DNA of 64,000 bases from Alkalimonas cellulosilytica (lineage in GTDB: Bacteria > Pseudomonadota > Gammaproteobacteria > Enterobacterales > Alteromonadaceae): NCBI RefSeq assembly GCF_036325985.1, contig NZ_JAUHLI010000005.1:62001-126000 (forward strand), read 5' to 3'. A program made the translations under genes and the position numbers. Shown here piece by piece: positions 8,768 through 18,117 of this stretch (positions are counted from its first letter, which is position 1; each line of letters starts with the position of its first letter). Below the pieces are notes generated by a model. That model was given only the letters and a program-made list of their open reading frames with translations. It searched no databases and was not told the origin of the DNA.

Positions 8768-9369
8768 TGGTCAGCCTCCTTATAACGGTAGGTTTTTGCG
8801 ACCACATTAAAACGCAGCTTACCATCCTGCTCCGCAGCGATATTAAAGTCGTGCAGACTGACAATGCGGGGTAAGCGAGCCACTTCACTGACAAAATTAC
8901 CAAACTGATGGTAATCACCAATCACATCTATCCGTATCGGCAGCTCAGTATAAAACTCTTTTTCAATTTCCGGCATCCAGTTAATCCGCACAAAGTTCAG
9001 ACCACTGGTAGTACCCACATAGGTAATATCGTCCAATAAGCCTGGTGTTTCATGCGTTGCCGGTAATTGCTTCAGCAAAAATGAAAAGGTTTGTTCCATC
9101 TCAGCCATTTGCTGTTTATAGGGCTCCAGATTCACAGCCGATGCATACTTGGTGCGATATTCTTGCCGCAGCTGAGTTTCCTGCCGTTGAGCGGCATTCA
9201 GATCATCGATTTTGCTACTAACCAACAGGTAATAACTCAGTGCCGCCACAGCCACAGCCACCACCGCAGCAAAGATAGCTTTCACCACAGCTGGCCAACT
9301 GCCAATGTTATCGAGAGTCAGCTCATTGACGTCAATGTTGGAAAAATCAACATTCCAATCCAGTTTCAT
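8764..9369 (-). CDS. pilO: Type IV pilus alignment protein PilO
   Basis: A 201-residue bitopic inner-membrane protein. A short cytoplasmic N terminus is followed by one transmembrane helix (about 29-51), a coiled-coil region and a ferredoxin-like periplasmic domain ending with LRFNVVAKTYRY. It forms the PilN-PilO dimer linking the cytoplasmic PilM ring to PilP and PilQ. It overlaps both neighbours by four bases, so translation of pilN-pilO-pilP is tightly coupled. Confidence 0.94.
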   Translation of the reverse strand: MKLDWNVDFSNIDVNELTLDNIGSWPAVVKAIFAAVVAVAVAALSYYLLVSSKIDDLNAAQRQETQLRQEYRTKYASAVNLEPYKQQMAEMEQTFSFLLKQLPATHETPGLLDDITYVGTTSGLNFVRINWMPEIEKEFYTELPIRIDVIGDYHQFGNFVSEVARLPRIVSLHDFNIAAEQDGKLRFNVVAKTYRYKEADQ

Positions 9370-9929
9370 CGCGTCTCTCCCTGCAGCACTTCAAACCCCT
9401 GCACCCGGACATGCATTTTAAAGTCACTGAGCAACTGATTGCTGCGACCTGTTTCAATAAACTCCAGCAAAGGATCGGACAGCAACTCCGAGTCCTCGAC
9501 CAGACGGATCATATTCGCTAAGCGGTTGTTAGACTCACTGCGGCCATTGATCAGGATTGCGTTGCCTTTTTTCTCCAGACTGGTCAGGTAAACCCCACTG
9601 GGTACTACCCGCACAATTTCATCCATGATCTGGGTTCCCAGATTACGGCTACCTTGCAACTGAGTAATCAGCGCCATTCGTTGCTGCAGGCTATTCTTGG
9701 TTTCGTTCAAATCACGAATTTCTGCAATTTGCCGGTTCAGTTTGCTTATTTCAGCCTGCAAGTACTGATTGCGCTTTTGCTGGCCTTCCAACCTGGCGCT
9801 GTATATCGAGCTCACCACGAAAACCAGCATAAAACTGATCAGGGCGACTGCAGTCAGAATACTCAGGTATTGCTTTTGCCGCTCTTTGCGCGCTGCTTCG
9901 CGCCACGGCAATAAATTTATATGTGCCAT
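9366..9929 (-). CDS. pilN: Type IV pilus assembly protein PilN
   Basis: The 187-residue protein opens with the PilM-binding motif INLLPWR (4-10), the hallmark of the family. A transmembrane helix (about 22-44), a coiled coil and a small periplasmic domain follow. The INLLPWR peptide docks into PilM. The gene overlaps the pilM 3' end by 13 bases and the pilO start by four. Confidence 0.95.
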   Translation of the reverse strand: MAHINLLPWREAARKERQKQYLSILTAVALISFMLVFVVSSIYSARLEGQQKRNQYLQAEISKLNRQIAEIRDLNETKNSLQQRMALITQLQGSRNLGTQIMDEIVRVVPSGVYLTSLEKKGNAILINGRSESNNRLANMIRLVEDSELLSDPLLEFIETGRSNQLLSDFKMHVRVQGFEVLQGETR

Positions 9930-10996
9930 GGTGAAAAGCTCCTTAATGCCAGACCAGTAGCAACCATCAATTGCGGCCCTTGTTGCTTCAGTAACTCTTT
10001 GTCAACCGAGCTGGCACAGCTCATCTCGTTAAAAGGCCTTGCGATCACCGTATAAATGCCTAACTCATCCGTCAGGAGCTTATCGATACCTTCAAGCAAA
10101 GCCGTGCCACCCGAGATCACCAGATAATCGATATTTTCTTTACCGCTGGTGGTCAGATACATTTGCACACCTCGCCTTACCTGTTGCAACAACATAGTCT
10201 GGAAAGGGGCCAGCACTTCAAAGGTGTAGTTGGGTGGTAAATCACCGTTTACTTTCGCCTGCTCGGCCTCTTCGTAACTTTTGTTGTAGTAGGAGAGGAT
10301 GCTACGGGTGTATTGCTCGCCCCCGAACACCTGATCGCGGGTGTAGAGTGTTTTGCCTTTTTCCAGCACGGACAAGAGTGTCATGGTGGCGCCTATATCA
10401 ACCATAGCCACGACTTTCTGATTGGCGTCATCAGGCAATTGTTTCAGACATAAACTCGCCGACCGACTCAAGGCATAACTTTCGACATCGATCACTTTGG
10501 CATCAAAACCACCATGCTCCAACGCCGCCACCCGGCTTTCGACGCTTTCGGTACGGGCAGCACTTAGCAAAACGTTGACTTTGGAAGGGTCTGTCTCATT
10601 AATATCAAGCTTTTCAAAATCCATACTCACTTCGTTCAGTGGGTAGGGAATCAGGCTGTCGGCTTCCACCTCAATCTGGCTTTCCAATTCAGCATCGGTT
10701 AAGGCGACATCCATAAAAATGATCTTGCTGATAACGGTTGAGCCAGAAACAGCTGCAGCGGCAAACTTGACGGCTCGTGGAATTTTCTTACGGATTTTAT
10801 TGAGCACATTACCTACGGCTTCAATGTCCTGTATTTCACGTTCAGACATAGCCCCTTTGGCCATAGGCTCAATTGCAAAGGCTTCCAGCTGGAACTTATC
10901 CTGCTGTTGACTAAGCAACACAGCTTTCACCGAATGGGAGCCGATATCTATGCCCACCATCATCGGAGACTGTTTTCGAAAAAGTGGTTTCATCAT
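9917..10996 (-). CDS. pilM: Type IV pilus actin-like ATPase PilM
   Basis: Cytoplasmic FtsA/actin-fold ATP-binding protein of the pilus alignment complex. The 359 residues include the phosphate-1 motif GIDIGSHSVKAV near the N terminus, the second phosphate loop MVDIGATMTLL and the adenosine motif VISGGTALLEGI. It is the first gene of pilMNOPQ and is divergent from mrcA across 151 bases, the standard gammaproteobacterial arrangement. Two adjacent ATGs (10996 and 10993) are both possible starts. Confidence 0.95.
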   Translation of the reverse strand: MMKPLFRKQSPMMVGIDIGSHSVKAVLLSQQQDKFQLEAFAIEPMAKGAMSEREIQDIEAVGNVLNKIRKKIPRAVKFAAAAVSGSTVISKIIFMDVALTDAELESQIEVEADSLIPYPLNEVSMDFEKLDINETDPSKVNVLLSAARTESVESRVAALEHGGFDAKVIDVESYALSRSASLCLKQLPDDANQKVVAMVDIGATMTLLSVLEKGKTLYTRDQVFGGEQYTRSILSYYNKSYEEAEQAKVNGDLPPNYTFEVLAPFQTMLLQQVRRGVQMYLTTSGKENIDYLVISGGTALLEGIDKLLTDELGIYTVIARPFNEMSCASSVDKELLKQQGPQLMVATGLALRSFSPWHI

Positions 10997-11147
10997 AGCA
11001 ACACACAGCCGTAGTTATTACATTTGTTATTGTTATACAATGTAGCTTAGATCCTTTTTTCAGGAATAAAAAGAGTTTATTCAAAAACAAACAACTATAT
11101 ACTAGTTGTCCGATGTCCAAATTGACAGTTGTAACTGAGGCGAATGG

Positions 11148-13721
11148 GTGTCCTGGCTTAAAAAAATTTTGTTTTTGTGCGTAATTGGGCTGCTGCTGGC
11201 TGTATTGACAGTAGCTGCGGCCTATTGGTATGTGAAAGATGATCTGCCTGATGTCAGCTTGCTGCAGGATGTGCGGCTACAGACACCGATGCGGGTTTTT
11301 ACTGCCGATGGCGAACTGATGTCACAATTTGGTGAGCAACGCCGCATCCCGCTTACGCTGGACGAGATGCCACCCCAATTGATTGAGGCATTTCTCGCTA
11401 CCGAAGATAGCCGTTTTTATGAGCATCCTGGCTTTGATGTGATTGGGATGATGCGGGCTGCGATCGTTGTCGCTAGTACCAGAGATGCCAAACAAGGCGC
11501 CAGTACCATCACTCAGCAGCTGGCAAGAAACTTCTTCTTAACCCGCGAAAAGAAAGTGATCCGTAAGATCAAAGAGATCTTCCTGGCAGTTCGCATCGAA
11601 CAATTGCTTACCAAAGATGAAATTCTGGAACTGTATCTGAACAAAATTGAACTGGGGCACCGGGCATTTGGTGTCGGTGCTGCGGCTCAGGTCTATTTTG
11701 GGAAAACGGTGCATGAGCTCACACTGGATGAAATTGCCATCATTGCTGGTCTGCCGCAAGCCCCCTCGGTACTGAACCCGGTGCGCTCACCAGCCAATGC
11801 CCGCAACCGCCGCAACATTGTGCTGGGCCGGATGCTAGCCATGAACTACATCTCCGAACAAGAGTACCGTGAGGCTCTGCAAGCACCGGTAATCAGCCGC
11901 CGCCATGGTGCTCAGATCACGGCTTCCGCTCCTTACGTTGCAGAAATGGTCCGTCAGCAAGTGGTAGACATGCTTGGAGAAGACTATGCCTACAGCGCTG
12001 GCCTGCAAGTCTATACCACCATCACCAAACCCATTCAGGATGCAGCACGCCGTTCTTTACAGCAAAATTTATACGATTACGATGAACGCCATGGGTACCG
12101 CGGTCCACAAGCGCAGCTTTGGACAACCAAAACGGAAGACGTCGAAGCCGATCCTGCCTGGACAGAAACTGAGATCCTAAGCTACCTGGCTGAATTTACC
12201 AGCCTGGAAGATTTGCACCATGCCGTGGTCATCGCTCTGGAAGAGCAAGAAGCTCAGGTATTGCTAGCCGATGGCAGAGCACAGACATTGCCCTGGGATG
12301 GCCTGAAATGGGCCCGCCGCTTTATTAACGATCAGCGCCAGGGGCATGCACCCAAGCTGGCGGCAGATATCCTTCAGCCAGGCATGCATATCCGGGTGCG
12401 TTACAATGGCGATCACTGGCAATTAAGCCAGGAGCCGGAAGCCACCAGCGCTTTAGTCGCGATGGATCCTAACACCGGTGCCATTCAGGCATTGGTTGGC
12501 GGTTTTAGTTTTGCCCAAAGCCAATTTAACCGGGCAACCCAGGCCAAGCGTCAGGCAGGCTCAACCATCAAACCCTTTATTTATTCTGCTGCTTTGGAGC
12601 ATGGTTATACCCTGGCATCGATTGTCAATGATGCCCCTATCCATCATTGGGATCAGGGTGCCGGCATAGCCTGGCGTCCCCGTAACTCTCCTGCGGTGTA
12701 TGATGGCCCTATTCGGGTGCGTGAAGCTTTGGCTAAATCGAAGAACGTGGTATCGGTCCGTTTATTGCGCGGTGTCGGCATCGACGCCACCATTCAACAC
12801 TTGCGTAATTTTGGCTTTGCTGAAACTGATTTACCGCGCAATGAAACCTTGTCGCTGGGCTCCGCTTCACTCACACCGTTGGAGCTGACAGCGGGCTACG
12901 CAGTGTTCGCCAACGGTGGCTTTTTGGTTGATCCCTATGTGATCGATCGAATTTACAACGAAGAAGGCGAGCTGATTTATCAACACCGGCCAAAAGTTGC
13001 TTGCCGTGACTGCATAGAGCAAGCTGAATTAAGTACTGACAGCCGGCTTCAGGATGGCGACGCAGAAGCCCAGCTGGCTCAACTTTTTGCCAGTTTAGAG
13101 CCAGCTCCCAAAGAACCGAAACCCACTGAAGCTAAACAGGCACCACGGGTGATTTCGGAACAAAACGCCTTTTTAATTCGTGAAGCCCTGAAATCCAGTG
13201 TCTGGGGTGGCGGTAATTGGAATCGAGGCACTGGCTGGAATGGCACGGCCTGGCGGGTACAAAGCCTGCAGCGCCGTGATATTTCCGGTAAAACCGGTAC
13301 CACCAACGACTCGAAAGATACCTGGTTTGCTGGTTTTAACAGCCAGCTTGTGGGGGTCGCCTGGGTTGGTTTTGATGATGCCAATCGCAGCCTGGGTCGC
13401 GCCACCTGGAACGCGAACTTAGGCCGTGATCAAAGCAGTGGGGTTGAAGCAGGTGCCAGGACAGCCCTGCCGGCCTGGCTTGAGTTTATGCGGGTTGCTA
13501 TGCAGGATATGCCAGCAGATCAGGTGGAAACACCATCTGGGATATCGTCTGTTCGCATCGATCTGGAAACCGGTTTATTAAGCCGCGCTAATGATCACAC
13601 CAGCAGCTTTGAATTCTTTATGCGTGGTACCGAGCCAAGCCAATACGCTCAGCCCGGCGCTCCGGCATTCTCCTTTGACGATGAAGAACCCTCCACCGAA
13701 CTGCTGGAACTGTTTGATTAG
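11148..13721 (+). CDS. mrcA: Penicillin-binding protein 1A (bifunctional glycosyltransferase/transpeptidase)
   Basis: Inner-membrane class A PBP that polymerises glycan strands and cross-links peptides. The 857 residues contain an N-terminal membrane helix (about 5-28). The GT51 domain has the catalytic Glu86 in TEDSRFYEHPGFD and the QQLARNFF and GLPQAP motifs. An OB-like insert is followed by the transpeptidase domain with S472-x-x-K475, SKN (531-533) and KTGTT (714-718). The start is a GTG with TGAGG seven bases upstream; the nearby ATG at 11144 is out of frame. A perfect bidirectional terminator follows the stop. Confidence 0.97.
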   Translation: MSWLKKILFLCVIGLLLAVLTVAAAYWYVKDDLPDVSLLQDVRLQTPMRVFTADGELMSQFGEQRRIPLTLDEMPPQLIEAFLATEDSRFYEHPGFDVIGMMRAAIVVASTRDAKQGASTITQQLARNFFLTREKKVIRKIKEIFLAVRIEQLLTKDEILELYLNKIELGHRAFGVGAAAQVYFGKTVHELTLDEIAIIAGLPQAPSVLNPVRSPANARNRRNIVLGRMLAMNYISEQEYREALQAPVISRRHGAQITASAPYVAEMVRQQVVDMLGEDYAYSAGLQVYTTITKPIQDAARRSLQQNLYDYDERHGYRGPQAQLWTTKTEDVEADPAWTETEILSYLAEFTSLEDLHHAVVIALEEQEAQVLLADGRAQTLPWDGLKWARRFINDQRQGHAPKLAADILQPGMHIRVRYNGDHWQLSQEPEATSALVAMDPNTGAIQALVGGFSFAQSQFNRATQAKRQAGSTIKPFIYSAALEHGYTLASIVNDAPIHHWDQGAGIAWRPRNSPAVYDGPIRVREALAKSKNVVSVRLLRGVGIDATIQHLRNFGFAETDLPRNETLSLGSASLTPLELTAGYAVFANGGFLVDPYVIDRIYNEEGELIYQHRPKVACRDCIEQAELSTDSRLQDGDAEAQLAQLFASLEPAPKEPKPTEAKQAPRVISEQNAFLIREALKSSVWGGGNWNRGTGWNGTAWRVQSLQRRDISGKTGTTNDSKDTWFAGFNSQLVGVAWVGFDDANRSLGRATWNANLGRDQSSGVEAGARTALPAWLEFMRVAMQDMPADQVETPSGISSVRIDLETGLLSRANDHTSSFEFFMRGTEPSQYAQPGAPAFSFDDEEPSTELLELFD

Positions 13722-13740
13722 GATTGACTTTGCTCTTAGC

Positions 13741-13777
13741 AAACAAAACGGCCAGCACAATGCTGGCCGTTTTGTTT
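13741..13777. terminator. Bidirectional rho-independent terminator between mrcA and argH
   Basis: A perfect 17-bp inverted repeat (AAACAAAACGGCCAGCA, loop CAA, then its complement) lies between two convergent genes. The stem is flanked by A-rich sequence on one side and T-rich on the other, so it can act in both directions: 20 bases after the mrcA stop and 14 bases after the argH stop. Confidence 0.92.
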
Positions 13778-13790
13778 GTATACTATGCCT

Positions 13791-15173
13791 TTATTGCTGG
13801 GCAGCCAACCAGGCTTTGGCCTTTGCCAGCGCTGGCAGTACTTGCTCCGGGCTGGTTCCCCCCAGAGCACTGCGTCGCGCCATACCGGCTTCTAAGGTGA
13901 GTGCCGGGTAGACATCCTCGCTGATAACATCGCTGACCTGTTGCATCTCAGTCAATGGCAGTTGCTCCAGCGGCAGTTGCTGCTTGGAGGCTATCAGCAC
14001 CAACTGACCTGATAAGTGATGAGCATCCCGAAACGGGATCCCTTTGCTAACCAGATAGTCGGCCAGGTCGGTAGCATTACTGTAGCCAAGCTCAGCGGCC
14101 TGACGACAAGCATCTACTTTCACGCTTAAATGTGGCAGCACAGTCGCCAGCACCTGCAAGGATTGTTGCCACTGCTGCATCAAGTCAAAAAAACCCTGCT
14201 TGTCTTCCTGCATGTCTTTGTTGTACGCCAAAGGCAAGCCCTTCAGCACGTGCAAAATGGCGACCAGCTGGCCCAGAATACGGCCACTTTTGCCGCGCAG
14301 CAGTTCAAACACATCCGGGTTTTTTTTCTGCGGCATCAGCGATGAGCCGCTGCTGATGGCATCGCCCAGCTTGAAAAAGCCGGCTTCGCCCGAGCAAAAG
14401 AAAATCACATCTTCCGATAGTCGCGAAACATGGGTCATGCACAAACTGGCCGCTGCTGAGAGTTCAACCACAAAGTCGCGATCAGACACCGCATCCAAAC
14501 TATTGGCTGCGGCGGCATCAAAACCCAGCTGCTGCGCCAGCCAGCTGCGATCCACCGGTACCCCGGTGCCTGCCAGGGCACCCGCACCAAGCGGGCACAC
14601 ATTCAGCCGCTTGCTGGCATCGTCCAGCCGGCCCAGATCGCGTTTCAACATCTCAACATAAGCCAGCGCCCAGTGTGCCACCATCACCGGCTGAGCACGT
14701 TGTAAATGGGTGTAGCCTGGCATCACTGCCGTGCCAGCTGCATCAGCGAAATTCAGCAGTGCCTGAATACTGCCAAGTAAGCTGCTTCGTACAGCCGATG
14801 CCGCAGCACGGGTCCATAACCGCAGATCAGTCGCCACTAAGTCGTTGCGGCTGCGGCCGGTATGCAGCTTGCGGGCAACCGTACCAAGGCGTTCGGTCAG
14901 CTTAGTTTCCACCCAGCTGTGAATGTCCTCCTCGCCGCTATCAACCGGCAAACGCGGGTTCTGCAACAACTCGTCTGCCAACTGCTGCAACGCCTGCTGC
15001 AACTGCTGTGCTTCATCCGGTGCAATCAACCCGGCTTCAGCCAGGCCGGCAGCCCAGACTTTGGATGCAGCAATATCCTGCTGTGCCAACTGGTAGTCAA
15101 AACTAATGGAGTCGTTAAAGGCTTTGAACTCATCCAAGGTTGCTTCGGTAAAGCGGCCGCCCCACATCGCCAT
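13791..15173 (-). CDS. argH: Argininosuccinate lyase
   Basis: Last step of arginine synthesis: argininosuccinate to arginine and fumarate. The 460-residue protein carries the fumarase/lyase signature GSSLMPQKKNPD (276-287), HTGRSRND (104-111) and the TxLQ motif THLQRAQP. It is the last gene of argCBFGH, two bases after argG. Some Alteromonadales and Moritella fuse an ArgA-type acetyltransferase domain to ArgH; this protein has normal length and lacks that domain. Confidence 0.97.
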   Translation of the reverse strand: MAMWGGRFTEATLDEFKAFNDSISFDYQLAQQDIAASKVWAAGLAEAGLIAPDEAQQLQQALQQLADELLQNPRLPVDSGEEDIHSWVETKLTERLGTVARKLHTGRSRNDLVATDLRLWTRAAASAVRSSLLGSIQALLNFADAAGTAVMPGYTHLQRAQPVMVAHWALAYVEMLKRDLGRLDDASKRLNVCPLGAGALAGTGVPVDRSWLAQQLGFDAAAANSLDAVSDRDFVVELSAAASLCMTHVSRLSEDVIFFCSGEAGFFKLGDAISSGSSLMPQKKNPDVFELLRGKSGRILGQLVAILHVLKGLPLAYNKDMQEDKQGFFDLMQQWQQSLQVLATVLPHLSVKVDACRQAAELGYSNATDLADYLVSKGIPFRDAHHLSGQLVLIASKQQLPLEQLPLTEMQQVSDVISEDVYPALTLEAGMARRSALGGTSPEQVLPALAKAKAWLAAQQ

Positions 15174-15175
15174 AA

Positions 15176-16396
15176 TCAGGACTCCTGTGCTGTTTTATCA
15201 GCTGCATGCATAGCGCGGATCCGACTGGCCAGGCTGTAGAGGCGAATAAAACCGGCTGCATCTTGTTGGTTGTAGACTTCATCATCTTCAAAGGTGGCAA
15301 AGGCTTCAGAGTACAAGCTATTGACCGAGCGACGCTTAGCTACGGTGGCACGGCCTTTGTAAAGCTTTAACACCACATCACCGGTCAAGTCCTGCGCCAG
15401 GCTGGTCGCAGCAGCGAGCAGAGCGTCTTTGAGCGGGGTAAACCAACGGCCATCGTACACCAGTTGGGCAAACTTCAGGCCAATCTCTTCGCGGTAATTC
15501 AGTGCGGTACGGTCATACACCAGCGCTTCGAGCCCCTGCAAACCAGCCAGCAAGATGGTGCCGCCCGGGGTTTCATAACAACCACGGGATTTCATGCCGA
15601 CTAAACGGTTTTCTACGATATCGATCCGACCTATACCGTGCTCGGCTCCAATGTCGTTCAGTAAGCTCAACGCCTCGACCGGCGCCAGCTGATGTCCATT
15701 GATTTTTTGCAGTTCACCCGCCACGAAGGACAGCTCAACATAAGCCGGCTGATCAGGCGCCTGCTCCGGCGATTTGGTCCAGGTCCAGACTTGTTCTGAT
15801 GGTTCACACCAGGGATCTTCCAACTCGCCACCTTCATGTGAGATATGCCAGAGGTTGGCATCCCGACTGTAGATTTTAGTAGCCGATGAGGTGGTCGGGA
15901 TTTTCTTTTCAGCCAGATAATCCAATAACGACTGCCGTGAACTGAACTCCCACTCACGCCAGGGTGCAATGACTTTGAGTTGAGGTGCCAGCGCAGCAAA
16001 AGCGCTTTCAAAGCGAACCTGATCATTGCCTTTACCGGTGCAGCCATGACTGAGCGCATCCGCACCGACTTTTAAGGCCAGTTCAACCTGAGCGCGGGCA
16101 ATCACCGGACGCGCCATAGAGGTGCCAAGCAGGTACTGACCTTCGTACACAGCGCCGGTTTTCAAGGTCGGGTAGACTACTTCGCGCATCAATTGGTCAC
16201 GTAAATCGACCACATAGCAGCTGGATGCCCCGGACGCGATGGCTTTTTCCTCCACTCCGGCCAGTTCCTCTTCGCCCTGACCAACATTGGCAACAAAGGC
16301 CACCACTTCGCAGTGATAATTGTCCTTTAACCAAGGCACGATAGCCGAAGTATCCAATCCACCGGAATAAGCCAATACGACTTTCTTTACACTCAT
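15176..16396 (-). CDS. argG: Argininosuccinate synthase
   Basis: Joins citrulline and aspartate with ATP to give argininosuccinate. The ATG at 16396 gives 406 residues starting MSVKKVVLAY, the normal family start, with an AGGTG ribosome site. A longer open frame reaching 16534 would run into argF. The PP-loop SGGLDTS (11-17) and the synthase motif GCTGKGNDQVRF are intact. It sits eight bases after argF in the arg operon. Confidence 0.97.
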   Translation of the reverse strand: MSVKKVVLAYSGGLDTSAIVPWLKDNYHCEVVAFVANVGQGEEELAGVEEKAIASGASSCYVVDLRDQLMREVVYPTLKTGAVYEGQYLLGTSMARPVIARAQVELALKVGADALSHGCTGKGNDQVRFESAFAALAPQLKVIAPWREWEFSSRQSLLDYLAEKKIPTTSSATKIYSRDANLWHISHEGGELEDPWCEPSEQVWTWTKSPEQAPDQPAYVELSFVAGELQKINGHQLAPVEALSLLNDIGAEHGIGRIDIVENRLVGMKSRGCYETPGGTILLAGLQGLEALVYDRTALNYREEIGLKFAQLVYDGRWFTPLKDALLAAATSLAQDLTGDVVLKLYKGRATVAKRRSVNSLYSEAFATFEDDEVYNQQDAAGFIRLYSLASRIRAMHAADKTAQES

Positions 16397-16404
16397 CTCG
16401 CACC

Positions 16405-17319
16405 TCATGCTAAAAGTTGAACCAGCACCGCATTCTGCGCGTGCATTCTGTTTTCTGCTTGCTGCAGCACCAGGGCTGCTTTGCTGTCCAGCAGCTCGCT
16501 GGTCACTTCCTGCCCCCGATGTGCGGGTAAACAATGCATCAGGTAAGGAATGCCCAGCCGCTCCAGTACAGCACTGGATAATTGATAATCACCAAAACGA
16601 CGCAGCTGCTCGGAGGCATCCAGCGAGTCGCCCATCGACACCCAGGTATCGGTGTAAATGGCCTGGCTGCCATGAGCTTCGGATAAATGATGGCTCAAAC
16701 TGAGGCTGGCGCCAGTTTTTGCGGCAATTGCCTGTGCCTGCTGCAGCACATGCCCATCCGGGCCATGATTGGGTGGCGTGATCACCACCAGCTTCATGCC
16801 TGCTAAGGCAGCCCCCAGCATCAGCGAATGGCAGACATTGTTGCCATCCCCGACAAAAGCCAACTGTACCCGTGTTAAGTCGCCGAACGTCTCATGCAGC
16901 GTCAGTAAGTCAGCCAACGCCTGGCAGGGATGGTACAAATCGCTGAGGGCATTCACCACCGGAATACCGCTGCTGGCAGCAAGCTTCTCAAGCGTGCTTT
17001 GCGAATACACCCGTGCAACGATGGCGTCGGTCCAGCAAGCCAGATTACGGCCAAAATCTTCCACCGTCTCCCGCTTGCCCATAGCACCATTTTGTTGATC
17101 CAAATAAACACTATGACCACCCAATTTATGAATGCCCACGTCGAAGCTAACGCGGGTGCGCAGTGAGGGCTTTTCAAACAACAAGGCAATGCTTTTACCA
17201 GCCAGAGCGTGTTGATACTGCGCCGGTTGATGCTTGATTTGCAGAGCCAGTTGCAGCAATTGCTGCAACTGCTCCGATGAAAGCTCCTGCAAGGACAGAA
17301 GTTGGTGAAAAGTGGTCAT
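16405..17319 (-). CDS. argF: Ornithine carbamoyltransferase
   Basis: Forms citrulline from ornithine and carbamoyl phosphate. The ATG at 17319 gives 304 residues; a TTG two codons upstream is a less likely start. The carbamoyl-phosphate loop SLRTR (52-56) and the ornithine-side MHCLPAHRGQE motif are present. Third gene of argCBFGH, 27 bases after argB. Confidence 0.96.
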   Translation of the reverse strand: MTTFHQLLSLQELSSEQLQQLLQLALQIKHQPAQYQHALAGKSIALLFEKPSLRTRVSFDVGIHKLGGHSVYLDQQNGAMGKRETVEDFGRNLACWTDAIVARVYSQSTLEKLAASSGIPVVNALSDLYHPCQALADLLTLHETFGDLTRVQLAFVGDGNNVCHSLMLGAALAGMKLVVITPPNHGPDGHVLQQAQAIAAKTGASLSLSHHLSEAHGSQAIYTDTWVSMGDSLDASEQLRRFGDYQLSSAVLERLGIPYLMHCLPAHRGQEVTSELLDSKAALVLQQAENRMHAQNAVLVQLLA

Positions 17320-17346
17320 AAGCAAACTCGCTGTTTTGTTTTTTAT

Positions 17347-18117
17347 CTAAGGTTGAATCCTGGTACCTACCGGCTGCCCTGCCAGCAACCCAAGTAACAA
17401 CTCAGGCTGTTGCCAACCGGCCACCACGATGCTGCGCTGTAAGGCTTGCGCGGTTTCAAGCGCGGCATCCAGTTTTACTTTCATGCCCCCTTTGATCACA
17501 CCAGTGGCCACCAGACTGCTGGCCTGGTGCGCATCCAACTGCGGAATTAAGCTGCCATCGGCTTGTAAAATCCCTGGTACATCGGTCAGCAGCAGTAAAT
17601 CACCCTGCAGCAACTGGCAAAGCGCTGCCGCTGCCAAATCAGCATTGACATTCAACAGGCTGCCAGCGCTATGACCGATGGAGCTCAGCACCGGAGTAAA
17701 CCCTTGTGCCAGCAACCCCTGCAGCAGCTCAGACTGCCCCGGCAACGCTTTAGCGACTGCGCCGAGCTGACTTATCGCTTCAAAGCGACAACTGCCACCT
17801 GCCCCAAGCGTCAGGCCAACAGGCTTTAAACCGGCGGTATCGGCCAGCGCTACCAGTTCCGCATTCACAGCGCCGGCTAAGGCGCCGGCAATCACCGGCA
17901 TTTGTTCTTTTGGCGATACCCGCTGGCCATCGATTTTTTCTGTGACAAAACCAAAGGTCTGCAACCAGCTTTCCACCTGAGCTCCACCGCCATGCACCAA
18001 GACCAGCGGCCGCTGTTGTTTAATCTGCAGGCATACGGAGAGTAAGGCAGTGATCGCTGACGGCTCTTGTAGCAGACGACCGCCCAGCTTGACAATCAAA
18101 GGACGCATCTCAGTCAC
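17347..18117 (-). CDS. argB: Acetylglutamate kinase
   Basis: Phosphorylates N-acetylglutamate, the second step of the acetylated arginine pathway. About 256 residues of the amino-acid kinase fold, with the KLGGRLL N-terminal lysine-glycine loop, VLVHGGGAQ and the GVIKGGMKVKL C-terminal lysine motif. The start is inferred to be GTG at 18117: a perfect AGGAGG lies five bases upstream, and the GTG overlaps the argC stop (GTGACTGA). The ATG nine bases later would leave that AGGAGG 14 bases away. The open frame extends further upstream inside argC but has no better start. Confidence 0.93.
   Translation of the reverse strand: MTEMRPLIVKLGGRLLQEPSAITALLSVCLQIKQQRPLVLVHGGGAQVESWLQTFGFVTEKIDGQRVSPKEQMPVIAGALAGAVNAELVALADTAGLKPVGLTLGAGGSCRFEAISQLGAVAKALPGQSELLQGLLAQGFTPVLSSIGHSAGSLLNVNADLAAAALCQLLQGDLLLLTDVPGILQADGSLIPQLDAHQASSLVATGVIKGGMKVKLDAALETAQALQRSIVVAGWQQPELLLGLLAGQPVGTRIQP

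Noticed and set aside
16397..16534. Longer start for argG giving a 46-residue N-terminal extension
   Set aside because: The extension overlaps argF, has low-complexity composition, and the internal ATG has a ribosome site and the normal family start.
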